Shown: positions 49,963 to 60,418 of the stretch, in pieces
How positions within the stretch are numbered: the stretch's first letter is position 1
How the letters are laid out: each line of letters begins with the position of its first letter
Source of the DNA: Lelliottia amnigena
GTDB lineage: Bacteria > Pseudomonadota > Gammaproteobacteria > Enterobacterales > Enterobacteriaceae
Assembly: GCA_900635465.1 (NCBI GenBank)
Contig: LR134135.1
Coordinates: forward strand, 1,984,001-2,048,000
DNA: 64,000 bases
Direction: 5' to 3'
Position numbers and translations under genes: made by a program
Notes under the pieces: generated by a model
Database searches by the model: none
The model's input: the letters and a program-made list of their open reading frames with translations, nothing else
What the model was told of the DNA's origin: nothing

Positions 49963-50074
49963 TGGGATTGCATTGAACGGTATATGGCGGTGTTGGGTAT
50001 GTCTTCTCGTGAATATGCGGCCAGGTTAGCTGTTCCGTCCACTTTGCGAGTGTAGTTTCTCTGTAACTATTTAA

Positions 50075-50260
50075 CCTGTGAACGTGCCAGGGCGGCTCAG
50101 TCGCCGCCGCCCAGGCGACCCGGACTCCCGGCAAGAAAATCACCGCTTCGCGGTACTCTCCGTTTTTCCGCCAGCCTTTCGGGTCGGGTGCGATCCTGCA
50201 TCCTTGCAGGCCGCACCCCCTCTGCGTTTCCTTGTCCGTCGCCCCGGCCTGACGTAAACG
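50075..50260. repeat. GC-rich structured intergenic element downstream of aldA
   Basis: It contains GGCGGC...GCCGCC (about 50091-50109), and a long imperfect stem GGGTGCG...CGCACCC (50184-50217) enclosing CCTGC/GCAGG. The minus strand is open for 177 codons across the gap 49963-50366, but the predicted protein looks like low-complexity read-through. I recall similar stretches between genes in Enterobacter relatives, so it may be a multicopy element; this is memory, not a search. Confidence 0.45.
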
Positions 50261-50366
50261 CGTCGACGATTTAAAGCCTGAACAGGGCATCGCTGTCGCA
50301 ACGGGTTTTATGGATAGGGCTTCACTGCTTTTGATTGAGTGGCTGTAAATTGATATAGCCCTCATT

Positions 50367-51293
50367 TCACACTTTGGTGGTGATCCAGTTCATCATCAGT
50401 TCTGGCCATATGGCGACCGGCAGGCCCTGCGCATCGCGGATACCAAACCCGTGTTTCCCGCGCTCAAACAGGTGCATTTCAACGGGAACATCCAGACGTC
50501 GTAGGGCGGTGAACATCTCCAGGCTGTTTTCAACTTTAACCGCTGGATCGTCGATAGCATGGAGCAGGAAAGTCGGCGGGGTCTCTCTTTCCGCTCTGTC
50601 CTCCAGCGAATAGCGGTGTATTTGCACCGGTGTTGGGTTATCGCCAATCAGTTCATGACGCGAACCGGGATGATCGATATCGGCGTGCATGGTGATCACC
50701 GGATAGACCAGCGCCATAAACGCGGGGCGTGCGCTCAGTTCATCGGCGGCATCTATGGGATGATAAACCTGCTCGTTAAACCGCGTGCCGAGGCTGGCGG
50801 CGACGTGACCACCTGCGGAAAATCCCAGTACGCCGATACGCTCAGGATCGAGTTTCCACTCCTGCGCATTCGCACGGACAATACGCATCGCACGCTGGAC
50901 GTCGGCGAGCGGGGCGTCAGCGCCTTCCTGATGCCCGTCGCCCGGCATGCGGTACGTCATCACAAACAAGGTGTAGCCGCGTGCATTGAAGAAGGGGGCC
51001 AGCGCGCTGCCTTCTTTATCAAGCACGACGCGACGATAAGACCCGCCGGGAGTCACCAGAATACCGACGCCGTTGGGCTTATCGGGTGCGTAGACGGTAA
51101 TTTCGGGGGCGCGAATGCCGGTGGCGGAACGATCATAATCAGAGGTGCCGGTATAGCGGGGTTCTGGCGTGAAAACCGCGTCGCTGCCTATGGCACCAGG
51201 CGCTTCACCATGAGGCCAGACGGTAAACGTTGCTGAGTGGGCGACGGCGTGGGCCATCATCTTTTCTAACGCTGCACGGCTCAGAGTTTCCAT
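50367..51293 (-). CDS. Alpha/beta-hydrolase, acetyl-esterase/BD-FAE type
   Basis: The 308-residue cytoplasmic esterase has oxyanion segment VTPGGSYRRV, nucleophile Ser in GFSAGGHVAASLG (about residue 164), Asp in LLHAIDDPAV and His in ERGKHGFGI, the full triad of carbohydrate or xylan acetyl esterases. It lies between aldA and gapC, which are closer together in E. coli. Substrate unknown; an acetylated sugar is likely for the family. Confidence 0.88.
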   Translation of the reverse strand: METLSRAALEKMMAHAVAHSATFTVWPHGEAPGAIGSDAVFTPEPRYTGTSDYDRSATGIRAPEITVYAPDKPNGVGILVTPGGSYRRVVLDKEGSALAPFFNARGYTLFVMTYRMPGDGHQEGADAPLADVQRAMRIVRANAQEWKLDPERIGVLGFSAGGHVAASLGTRFNEQVYHPIDAADELSARPAFMALVYPVITMHADIDHPGSRHELIGDNPTPVQIHRYSLEDRAERETPPTFLLHAIDDPAVKVENSLEMFTALRRLDVPVEMHLFERGKHGFGIRDAQGLPVAIWPELMMNWITTKV

Positions 51294-51398
51294 CGAAACA
51301 CTCCCTTAACTGGAAACCGAAGGTTATAGCACAGTTAACTCATTGAAAACCGGAAGGGATTCACAACCAGCGGACAGCCAGGCTGCCCGCTGTGCGAA

Positions 51399-52400
51399 TT
51401 ACAGCGCGGCAAACTTATCGAGCGTGCGCACCAGCTGTGTGACAAACCCATATTCGTTGTCGTACCAGGCAACGGTTTTCACCAGCTGGACATCACCCGC
51501 CTCTGTCACTTCGGTCTGGGTGGCGTCGAATATCGAACCAAAATGCGATCCAATCACGTCTGACGACACAATTTCTTCGTCGGTATAGCCAAAGGATTCG
51601 TTATTCTCCGTCGCTTTTTTAAGAGCGTTGTGAATGTCATCCACGCTGACTTTTTTCTCAAGAATTGTCACTAACTCGGTGACGGAACCGGTTTTGACGG
51701 GCACGCGCTGAGCATGGCCCTTCAGCTTGCCGACCAGTGCCGGGATGACCAGCCCAATGGCCTTTGCCGCACCTGTAGTGTGTGGGATGATATTTTCAGC
51801 CGCCGCTCGCGATGCGCGAAGATCTTTGCCCCGAGGACCATCCACCAGCGCCTGGGTGCCGGTATAGGCGTGAATGGTGGTCATAGTACCCACCTTAATA
51901 CCAAAACTGTCCTGCAGCGCTTTTGCCAGCGGAGCCAGGCAGTTGGTGGTACAGGATGCGACAGAAATAATGGTATCGCTGGCGTCAATCGTGTCGTCAT
52001 TCACGTTGAAGACGATCGTTTTCATGTCACCGGCTGGCGCTGAAATCAGCACTTTCTTCGCGCCGGCGTCCAGATGGGCTTTTGATTTTTCCTCTGAGGT
52101 ATAAAAACCGGTACATTCGACAACGAGGTCAACGCCTGCCGATGTCCACGGAATATGTTTGGCCTCTTTCTCGGCGTAAACCGCGATCGACTGACCATCG
52201 ACAATCAGTGAATCTTCGGTGAAATCGACGCTCCAGGGGAAAGGGCCGTAGTTGGAATCGTGTTTTAACAGATAGGCCAGCACTTTGGGTGAGGTGAGGT
52301 CGTTAATTGCGACGACGGTATTGCTGTCCTGCGTTTCAAGCAAACGACGTAAAACCAGGCGTCCGATGCGACCGAATCCGTTAATGCCAATTTTACTCAT
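51399..52400 (-). CDS. gapC: GapC, glyceraldehyde-3-phosphate dehydrogenase paralogue, intact
   Basis: The 333-residue enzyme has the NAD motif [20 protein letters not shown], active-site Cys in [13 protein letters not shown] and the C-terminus [20 protein letters not shown]. In E. coli K-12 gapC is a frameshifted pseudogene; here it is complete. It is monocistronic with AGGAGTGACCC before the start. It probably backs up GapA; a specialised role is unknown. Confidence 0.95.
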   Translation of the reverse strand: MSKIGINGFGRIGRLVLRRLLETQDSNTVVAINDLTSPKVLAYLLKHDSNYGPFPWSVDFTEDSLIVDGQSIAVYAEKEAKHIPWTSAGVDLVVECTGFYTSEEKSKAHLDAGAKKVLISAPAGDMKTIVFNVNDDTIDASDTIISVASCTTNCLAPLAKALQDSFGIKVGTMTTIHAYTGTQALVDGPRGKDLRASRAAAENIIPHTTGAAKAIGLVIPALVGKLKGHAQRVPVKTGSVTELVTILEKKVSVDDIHNALKKATENNESFGYTDEEIVSSDVIGSHFGSIFDATQTEVTEAGDVQLVKTVAWYDNEYGFVTQLVRTLDKFAAL

Positions 52401-52592
52401 GGGTCACTCCTGTATGAACTGAACGATGCGACAGTTTGAACTCATCCAGGCATAGTCCATGTCAGCGCGTGAGGCAATTGAAGATGATTCATGCGCAGGG
52501 GAAGCTTTTGAAAAATCATAAAGAAAACTTAATGAATTTTTAAGGAAAGCTCGCTATGTTGACGCTTTGTTTGTACCGTTTCAGGAATTCAT

Positions 52593-53123
52593 ATGCGCAA
52601 TAAATATACTGGCCTGCAAATTGGCATCCACTGGCTGGTGTTTCTTTTGGTGATCGTTGCCTACTGTGCCATGGAGTTTCGCGGCTTTTTCCCGCGCAGC
52701 GCTCGCCCGTTAATCAACATGATTCATGTCTCTTGCGGGATTTCTATTCTGGTGTTGATGTGCGCCCGCCTGCTGGTGCGTTTGAAGTTCCCTGCGCCGC
52801 CGATTCAGCCAAAACCTAAAGCGATGATCACCGGCATGTCGCATCTGGGGCATCTGATGGTCTATCTGCTGTTTATTGCGCTACCGATTATCGGCCTGGT
52901 GATGATTTACAACCGAGGCAACGACTGGTTTGCTTTCGGAATGGTGATGCCTCACGCAGCGGAGGCCAATTTTGATCTGGTGGATACGATGAAATTCTGG
53001 CACGAGACGCTGGCGAACCTGGGCTATTTCTTGATTGGTTTGCATGCCTTTGCGGCCCTGCTGCATCACTATTACTGGAAAGACAACACGCTCCTGCGCA
53101 TGATGCCGAAAAAACGCTCCTGA
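52593..53123 (+). CDS. cybB: Cytochrome b561 CybB (superoxide:quinone oxidoreductase)
   Basis: The 176-residue inner-membrane diheme cytochrome has four helices with histidines in LQIGIHWLVFLL, NMIHVSCG and IGLHAFAALLHHYYW. E. coli CybB moves electrons from superoxide to ubiquinone. It is divergent from gapC, as in E. coli, and followed by its own terminator. Confidence 0.94.
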   Translation: MRNKYTGLQIGIHWLVFLLVIVAYCAMEFRGFFPRSARPLINMIHVSCGISILVLMCARLLVRLKFPAPPIQPKPKAMITGMSHLGHLMVYLLFIALPIIGLVMIYNRGNDWFAFGMVMPHAAEANFDLVDTMKFWHETLANLGYFLIGLHAFAALLHHYYWKDNTLLRMMPKKRS

Positions 53124-53142
53124 TCGCCTCTTTTTCTCCTCG

Positions 53143-53171
53143 AACCCGCTGCCTGTCAGCGGGTTTTTTTG
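53143..53171 (+). terminator. Terminator of cybB
   Basis: AACCCGCT GCCTGTC AGCGGGTT followed by T5. Confidence 0.93.
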
Positions 53172-53296
53172 TGATCGTCGATTTCTTTTGGCAGCGTAAA
53201 ACCGCGCGGCATCACATTTTTCTATCGTTTCCTGTGTGTTATTCATTCAATGGATATAAATACTATATCTATAATAGAAACACTCACGAGGTGGCG

Positions 53297-54298
53297 ATGA
53301 AAATTGTACTCACAGGTTCCGCCGGACGAATTGGTCACACAATTGCTGTTCAGTTGCTGGTGGATGGGCACCAGATAACCGGAATTGACCTTACGCCCGC
53401 AAGAATAGAGCATGCGCATTATCACCATGTGCAATGCCGGTTTGAGCAGGCAGAGACGCTGGGCGATGCGGTGAAGGGCGCAGACGTTCTGCTACACATT
53501 GGTGCGATGATGTCGTGGCAGCCTAAAGACAATGCCGCGATGTTCCACGCCAATGTGACCGCTACACAATGGCTGTTGGATGCCGCCAGAGCCGCAGGCG
53601 TGAAGCGCTTTGTTTTCGCCAGCAGTGGCGAAGTGTATCCAGAAGTGCGCGCGCAGTTTCAGCCCGTGACCGAAGATCATCCACGTAACCCGGTTTCGTT
53701 CTATGGCCTGACCAAAAAGCTGGCGGAGGATCTGGTGTTGTTCTATCAGCAGCAGGGACTGGAAACGGTGATTTTGCGTTTTCCGCACACACAATCCATT
53801 GATGAACTGCTTGATCCTGAGAGCTTCTTTTCGGGACCGCGCTTTTTCCTGGACGGTAAAATTCGCCAGATGCGTTCGTTTGGCAATGATCTCGTGGCCG
53901 ACAAACTGCAAACCGTGCGCGATCGACAGGGGGGACCGGCGATGATTGTCCAGTACGGCGAAGACGATAACCTGCCGTACCAGATGCATATCGCTGATGT
54001 GCGCGATACGGCGGACGGCGTCATTCTTGCGATGTCGCATCCGCAGGCGGCGAACGGCATTTATAATCTTGGCACTGATGAGCCCGTCGCATTTGAAGAT
54101 ATGCTGCCGTTGATGGCGCAGGCAACTGGCTTGCCGCTGATTGATATCGCGATGCCAGGCAAGGCCGTGCGATTTAAAACCAGTAACCAAAAAATTAAAC
54201 GCGAACTGGGCTACCAGCCGCGTTTCACCTTTCCTGACATGATTGCGCAAGCCGCACGACTTACCGCTAACAGACATAATGCAAAGGAGAGTGTATGA
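53297..54298 (+). CDS. NAD-dependent epimerase/dehydratase (extended SDR)
   Basis: The 333-residue protein has the Rossmann motif TGSAGRIGHTIAVQLL at the N-terminus and the catalytic YGLTKKLAED (Tyr/Lys) with the preceding FASSGEVYPE. The start at 53297 has ACGAGGTGGCG; the in-frame ATG at 53171 lies in the cybB terminator. Its stop overlaps the start of the MHS transporter (ATGA), so the two are coupled and the transporter may bring in the substrate. Substrate unknown. Confidence 0.87.
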   Translation: MKIVLTGSAGRIGHTIAVQLLVDGHQITGIDLTPARIEHAHYHHVQCRFEQAETLGDAVKGADVLLHIGAMMSWQPKDNAAMFHANVTATQWLLDAARAAGVKRFVFASSGEVYPEVRAQFQPVTEDHPRNPVSFYGLTKKLAEDLVLFYQQQGLETVILRFPHTQSIDELLDPESFFSGPRFFLDGKIRQMRSFGNDLVADKLQTVRDRQGGPAMIVQYGEDDNLPYQMHIADVRDTADGVILAMSHPQAANGIYNLGTDEPVAFEDMLPLMAQATGLPLIDIAMPGKAVRFKTSNQKIKRELGYQPRFTFPDMIAQAARLTANRHNAKESV

Positions 54299-55618
54299 AC
54301 AATTCAGCGCAGCAATCACTCGAAACGGCGACGTCTGACCGCGAGATCCCGGTCGTGCGAAAATTACGTAAAGTCTTGCTGGCGACCGGAATCGGCCATT
54401 TTGTCGAATGGTTTGATTTTGGCCTTTACGGGACGCTGCGGCGATTATCGGTGTGCAGTTCTTCCAGGCCGAAAGTCCGGCAGTTGCGTTACTGTCTTCC
54501 TTTGCCGTTTTTGGTGCCGGTTTCATTATGCGTCCGCTGGGCGGACTCTATTTCGGATCGCTGGGCGATCGCATTGGGCGTCAAAAAGTGTTGGCGACGG
54601 TGATCCTGCTGACGTCAGGTGCGACGTTCGTGATGGGGCTGCTGCCGACGTTTTCACAAATCGGTATCGCCGCGACGGTCCTGCTGGTTATCACCCGTCT
54701 GATTCAGGGCTTTGCCGCCGGTGGCGAAAGCTCAGGGCAACGACGTTCCTGGCCGAATATGCGCCAACCGCTCGGCGCGGGTATTTCACCTGCTGGATCG
54801 ATAACTTCGGATTTATGGCCTTTGTCGCGGGCTCCGGTCTGGTGTTTCTGCTGACCGCTACGCTTGGCGAAGCGACGATGAGCGACTGGGGCTGGCGCAT
54901 TCCCTTCCTGATTGCCGGACCGCTGGGTCTGGTCGGGTTGTATCTGCGAAAACATCTCGAAGACACGCCTGAGTTTCTGGAGATGGTTAAGAGCGGCAAA
55001 ACGGAAGCGTCGCCGCTACGGACTGCCGTCACCACGGCCTGGGGCGCGCTGCTGTTTTGTGTGGGTTTTGTGGTGATCAAGGCGGTAGGGCACTGGACAT
55101 TGCAGACCTTTATGCCGAGCTATTTATCCACCGAACTCCATTATTCAAAACTCGACTCTTACGCTATCACCACCGTTGGTCTGTTCGCGATTGCGGTAAT
55201 GGTGCCGTTTATGGGGTATTTGTCGGATAAATTTGGTCGTAAACCGTTGATGCTTGCGGGCTGCGCGGGTTTTATCTTGTTCACCTATCCCGCCATGATG
55301 GTGATGGCGCGCGGCGATATGCTGTCTGCCGTACTGGCGATGTTGCTTCTGGGGGCGTTTATTGCCGCCTTTGACGGCGCATGCAGCGCGGCGATGGCAG
55401 AACTGTTCCCAACCAGCATTCGCTATGGCGGAATGGCCATTGCGTACAATGTCGCTGTGGCATTCTTTTGGCGGGATCACGCCATGGTTTTCGGCGTATC
55501 TGATGACGGCAACAGGCAACCCGTTCTCTCCGGCTTACTATGTGATGGAGCGGCGCTGATCACGTTCCTGACGGTGTTACGCGCGAAAGAAACAGCAGGA
55601 CAGCCACTTCGTCGTTAA
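54295..55618 (+). pseudogene. MHS-family MFS transporter, frame broken by four single-base indels
   Basis: Family motifs are clear: [17 protein letters not shown] in helix 1, [13 protein letters not shown], and GGESSG in the helix 4-5 region. Shifts: one base missing in CTGCGG (about 54438), one G missing in TCAGGGCAACG (about 54738), one T extra in CTTTTGG (about 55465) and one G missing in GATGGAGCGG (about 55548). Correcting all four gives one 441-residue, 12-helix protein ending ETAGQPLRR. Four separate decay events leaving everything else intact is less likely than low read quality here. Relatives carry citrate, alpha-ketoglutarate or proline/betaine. Confidence 0.85.
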
Positions 55619-55858
55619 GTAGATAAACATTCGTCCTTAAGTGGAGCTTTAACGGTCTGATTTTGATTAAGTCTGTTGTATTTCAACGATGAATATATCC
55701 ATGACAAACGCGAAGTAAACGAATATAAATGCGCAGTCTGCCAGGGAGAGGCGAATATAAACCATTCTGCTGTGTGTTTACGGGGTCTGACCGATGTCGG
55801 CAGGCCCCGGATTTTCGTGAACAATGTGCCCATTCACGCCGATTCAAACCCAATACTT

Positions 55859-55886
55859 AAACAGTGGAACATAGTCCCACTGTTTT
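55859..55886. terminator. Stem-loop between the MHS gene region and the DUF1493 gene
   Basis: AAACAGTGG / CCACTGTTT, flanked by TTA and TTAA, just after the DUF1493 stop; likely its terminator. The 240 bases before it (55619-55858) hold no supported gene. Confidence 0.7.
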
Positions 55887-55888
55887 AA

Positions 55889-56224
55889 TCATTCATATAA
55901 CCATTTTCCAGCAACAGCGGATTCCGCAAACATTCTCACTGTTAATGGTAATCGCGTAGCTTCAATATCCTCTCGTTTAGCGTTACCGAACCAACGTGTC
56001 ATTCGAGGAGTATTCTGCCAAGGAAAATAGCGGCTCCAGTTGACAACAGACAGGTCAACGTTGAACTCTTTTTCGTACCGATCTAAGGCGCTGTGAAGGT
56101 CGTCCCCAGGCGCATCGAACAAATCCGATTCGAGTTCAAGCAGGATTTCCTTCCCGTTAATGTTAAGCTCACGGGAAATTTCATCCCTGAACATTTCCAA
56201 CACATCACATCGAATATCGCTCAT
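55889..56224 (-). CDS. DUF1493-family protein
   Basis: The 111-residue acidic soluble protein is not secreted. It starts MSDIRCDVLEMFRDEI and has ESDLFDAPGDDLHSALDRYEKEF, the acyl-carrier-like pattern of DUF1493. The start at 56224 overlaps the upstream stop as TGATG; the ATG at 56239 is possible but would overlap by 16 bases. Such proteins often sit beside the kind of gene that precedes it here. Function unknown. Confidence 0.78.
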   Translation of the reverse strand: MSDIRCDVLEMFRDEISRELNINGKEILLELESDLFDAPGDDLHSALDRYEKEFNVDLSVVNWSRYFPWQNTPRMTRWFGNAKREDIEATRLPLTVRMFAESAVAGKWLYE

Positions 56225-56673
56225 CAGAAAGATGTCCATTGAATACGGTCTTCAGGTCTGGCTATCAGATTAAATTTATTCTGAGTCTTGCGTGATACCT
56301 GATATAGCGAGTTGATCAACTCAAACCAACCGAGCCACGGGACATAACGAGCAATGACAGCAGCAAGGCTGTTTGTTGTCCTCATCCTGATACCTACGGG
56401 CGTTTTAATTCTCAGGCCAAACGGGACTTTCGTATTTTTCAGCAGCATTCGCGCATATTTTGAAACAATGCTTGTACCTTTGATTGCTGTTCCTGGTTTC
56501 GTTCTCGTCTCAAGCCATGGTTGACCAGCAAGAATAGTTGCACCTGATGTAATGCCAATACCTAATTCATCACAAAACTGTTCGAGGAATATCACGTCAA
56601 ACAGTTCACCAGCCGTCAGGTTGACTTGTCCGTGATAAAAATACGTTCCATTTTGTTCTTCCGTTGTATCCAT
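56224..56673 (-). CDS. Hypothetical protein, partner of the DUF1493 gene
   Basis: The 149-residue protein has no signal peptide. The middle is basic (KYARMLLKNTKVPFGLRIKT) and the C-terminal third has a hydrophobic stretch VIARYVPWLGWFELINSLYQ that could enter a membrane. It is translationally coupled to the DUF1493 gene. Similar small proteins occur in enterobacterial islands, some labelled phage or membrane proteins. A toxin-immunity or effector pair is one possibility, unproven. DNA is AT-richer than the flanks. Confidence 0.65.
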   Translation of the reverse strand: MDTTEEQNGTYFYHGQVNLTAGELFDVIFLEQFCDELGIGITSGATILAGQPWLETRTKPGTAIKGTSIVSKYARMLLKNTKVPFGLRIKTPVGIRMRTTNSLAAVIARYVPWLGWFELINSLYQVSRKTQNKFNLIARPEDRIQWTSF

Positions 56674-57024
56674 ACACTCACCTTATTAAGCGGTCTGTCG
56701 CTCGTTCTTTTAAAATAAATCTCGGAGCCAGTAATAAACGCCTGGATTTTCAATGCGGTTAGGCATTTAGTGTTATGCGAAAAATATATAAATCATATAG
56801 ATCAAATAAATAATACGAATGTTGAATTTTCAAATTCTACAAATTGCGGTGTGTAAAACGCTGCGCAAAAGCGTGTTTTGGGGGCAGATCTGGGGGCAAA
56901 ATGCGCCTGCGGGCGTGTTTGGGGCATCAAAAAATCTGGTTATGTCCGACAGCGGCTTTTGCATTAATCCGCTAAGTGGTGAATACCACTGAAAACATAA
57001 TGTTTACACGAATATATTAAAAAA
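56674..57024. other. Island-end region with iterated GGGGCA motif
   Basis: No gene. GTGTAAAACG lies at 56851, then GGGGCA at 56881, 56893 and 56921, within the decamer GGGGGCAGAT that also occurs at 32588. ACGCT...AGCGT forms a small dyad at about 56858-56874. It probably marks the right end of the small accessory cassette. The part before 56820 is AT-rich and likely carries the cassette promoter. Confidence 0.55.
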
Positions 57025-57049
57025 GGTACCATACCCCCCTACAGTATCT
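57025..57049. promoter_or_regulatory. FrmR operator
   Basis: GGTACCATACCCCCCTACAG, ending in TATC, is a dyad around a C6/G6 tract, the form of FrmR/RcnR-class operators (AT-rich arms around a G/C tract). It ends 9 bases before the frmR start, so bound FrmR would block frmRA. Confidence 0.82.
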
Positions 57050-57058
57050 GGAGGGCGT

Positions 57059-58482
<1,424 letters not shown>

Positions 58483-58488
58483 TTATTT

Positions 58489-58520
58489 TGCCAGCGGTTT
58501 CCGCCGCTGGCATTTCTTTA
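58489..58520 (+). terminator. Terminator of frmRA
   Basis: TGCCAGCGG / CCGCTGGCA with a T-rich tail (TTTCTTTA). It ends the operon after frmA. Confidence 0.9.
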
Positions 58521-58643
58521 ATAATCTTCTCTAAAGTGTGACCCACCTGGCGCTTTTAACCATAATCAAATTCTCTGATTTGCCGATGATTTATTCACAG
58601 GCGTAATTATACGCACTTCATCCATATAAGAGAGTCGACGGTC

Positions 58644-60335
58644 ATGGACAACACAAAAAAGATGCGAAGCCCGCAAACGCTGAGCTTCCTGCATCACATC
58701 CGGCTGGTTCCGCTGTTTTCCTCAATTCTCGGTGGCATCATTTTGTTATTTGCGTTGAGCTCGGTGTTGGCGGGGTATTTCCTGCTGCAAGCCGATAACG
58801 ATCAGCAAGATGTCACGCAAGAAATTCAGGTCCGAACGGGTTTGTCTAACAGTTCAAACCATTTACGCACTGCGCGAATCAACATGATTCATGCGGGCGC
58901 GGCAAGCCGTATTGCTGAAATGGATGCGATGAAACAAAACATCGCCGAAGCTGAGACGCGCATTAAGCAGTCCCAGGCAAGCTTTGCGATGTATATGAAT
59001 CGTTCGGTTCGTACTCCTGCGGACGAAGCCCTGGATAAAGATCTGAAAACGCGTTTTGACGCTTACATCACCGGGCTTCAGCCTATGCTGAAATACGCCA
59101 AAAACGGCATGTTTGAAGCCATTATTAACCACGAAAATGAATCCGCTCGTCCACTGGACGATGCGTATAACGAGGTGTTGCTGAAAGCGATTAAGATCCG
59201 TACCGATCGCGCGAACTTACTCACTTCTGCAGCGCACAAGCGCACACAACAGGGCCTGATGTTTATGGTTGGCGCGTTTGCGCTGGCCCTGGTCCTGACG
59301 GCGATGACTTTTGTGGTTCTCCGCCGTACCGTTATTAATCCGCTGCAACGCGCTGCCCGCCGCATTGAACTGATTGCGAAAGGGGATTTGACGATGGCGG
59401 ACGATTTGACCGGTCGCAGTGAAATCGGACGTTTAACCCACGATCTGCAAACCATGCAGCACTCGCTGGTGAACACGGTTGGTACCGTTCGTCAGGGTGC
59501 GGAAGAGATTTATCGAGGAACCAGCGAAATCTCTGCCGGTAACACCGACCTTTCGTCTCGTACCGAAGAGCAGGCGGCCGCGATTGAACAAACAGCAGCC
59601 AGCATGGAAGAGTTGACGGCGACGGTGAAACAGAACGCCGATAACGCCCATCACGCGAGCAAACTGGCAGAAGATGCCTCCGGGAAAGCCAGCCGCGGCG
59701 GCCAGATGGTGTCCGGCGTGGTGAAAACCATGAGCAATATCTCCACCAGTTCGAAGAAAATTTCTGAAATCACCGCAGTCATTAACAGCATCGCTTTCCA
59801 GACCAACATTCTGGCGCTGAACGCGGCCGTTGAGGCCGCGCGTGCGGGCGAGCAGGGCCGTGGATTCGCGGTTGTGGCGAGTGAAGTGCGTACGCTGGCG
59901 AGCCGCAGTGCGAACGCCGCGAAAGAAATTGAAGGGCTGATTAATGAGTCGGTCACCCTTATCGATCAGGGGTCTGGCGAAGTGGTCGCGGCGGGTAATA
60001 CCATGAATGATATCGTTGAAGCCGTTAAACGCGTCACCGATATTATGCTCGAAATCGCAGCGGCGTCCGACGAACAGAGTCGTGGCATTGTTCAGGTCAG
60101 CCAGGCGATTTCTGAGATGGACAAAGTGACCCAGCAGAACGCCTCGCTGGTGGAGGAAGCCTCCGCAGCAGCGGCATCGCTGGAAGAGCAGGGTGCGCGT
60201 CTGACCGAGGCGGTAGGGGCATTCCGTCTGAACGGCGTTGCGCCGTCTCGCAGTGCAAAACCATCGGCTGCTCCGCAGTCTACCCCGTTGCGTCATGCAG
60301 TGGCTGACGGCGGCGATAACTGGGAAACCTTCTAA
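58644..60335 (+). CDS. trg: Trg, ribose/galactose methyl-accepting chemoreceptor, with a C-terminal NWETF tether
   Basis: The 563-residue receptor has membrane helix 1 (about 22-48), a periplasmic four-helix domain (AARINMIHAGAASRIAEMDA, contact region for the sugar-binding proteins), helix 2 (about 205-227), HAMP, and the signalling hairpin tip FQTNILALNAAVEAARAGEQ. It closely follows E. coli Trg, but ends GGDNWETF; E. coli Trg lacks this CheR/CheB-binding pentapeptide. The tail before it is longer (563 vs 546 residues). Confidence 0.94.
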   Translation: MDNTKKMRSPQTLSFLHHIRLVPLFSSILGGIILLFALSSVLAGYFLLQADNDQQDVTQEIQVRTGLSNSSNHLRTARINMIHAGAASRIAEMDAMKQNIAEAETRIKQSQASFAMYMNRSVRTPADEALDKDLKTRFDAYITGLQPMLKYAKNGMFEAIINHENESARPLDDAYNEVLLKAIKIRTDRANLLTSAAHKRTQQGLMFMVGAFALALVLTAMTFVVLRRTVINPLQRAARRIELIAKGDLTMADDLTGRSEIGRLTHDLQTMQHSLVNTVGTVRQGAEEIYRGTSEISAGNTDLSSRTEEQAAAIEQTAASMEELTATVKQNADNAHHASKLAEDASGKASRGGQMVSGVVKTMSNISTSSKKISEITAVINSIAFQTNILALNAAVEAARAGEQGRGFAVVASEVRTLASRSANAAKEIEGLINESVTLIDQGSGEVVAAGNTMNDIVEAVKRVTDIMLEIAAASDEQSRGIVQVSQAISEMDKVTQQNASLVEEASAAAASLEEQGARLTEAVGAFRLNGVAPSRSAKPSAAPQSTPLRHAVADGGDNWETF

Positions 60336-60370
60336 TCCCTCTGGATTGACTGTCTCACCAACCTGTGTAA

Positions 60371-60404
60371 AAAGGGTTCATGTTCTGGCATGAACCCTTT
60401 TTTT
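60371..60404 (+). terminator. Terminator of trg
   Basis: Perfect 12-bp stem AAAGGGTTCATG / CATGAACCCTTT with loop TTCTGG, followed by T4. Confidence 0.95.
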
Positions 60405-60418
60405 ATGGTGATAACGAA

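Noticed and set aside
49832-50365. 177-codon minus-strand frame downstream of aldA
   Set aside because: It overlaps the end of aldA by 131 bases, crosses a strongly structured GC-rich stretch and has no domain or ribosome site. Treated as a non-coding element.
53124-53296. RydC small RNA, which lies near cybB in E. coli
   Set aside because: Only the cybB terminator is visible; the RydC core sequence was not found.
53492-54526. 344-codon minus-strand frame opposite the epimerase
   Set aside because: Antisense to a gene with intact Rossmann and YxxxK motifs and a good ribosome site.
59433-60296. 287-codon minus-strand frame opposite trg
   Set aside because: Opposes the conserved signalling domain of the chemoreceptor; a common shadow of its alanine-rich codons.
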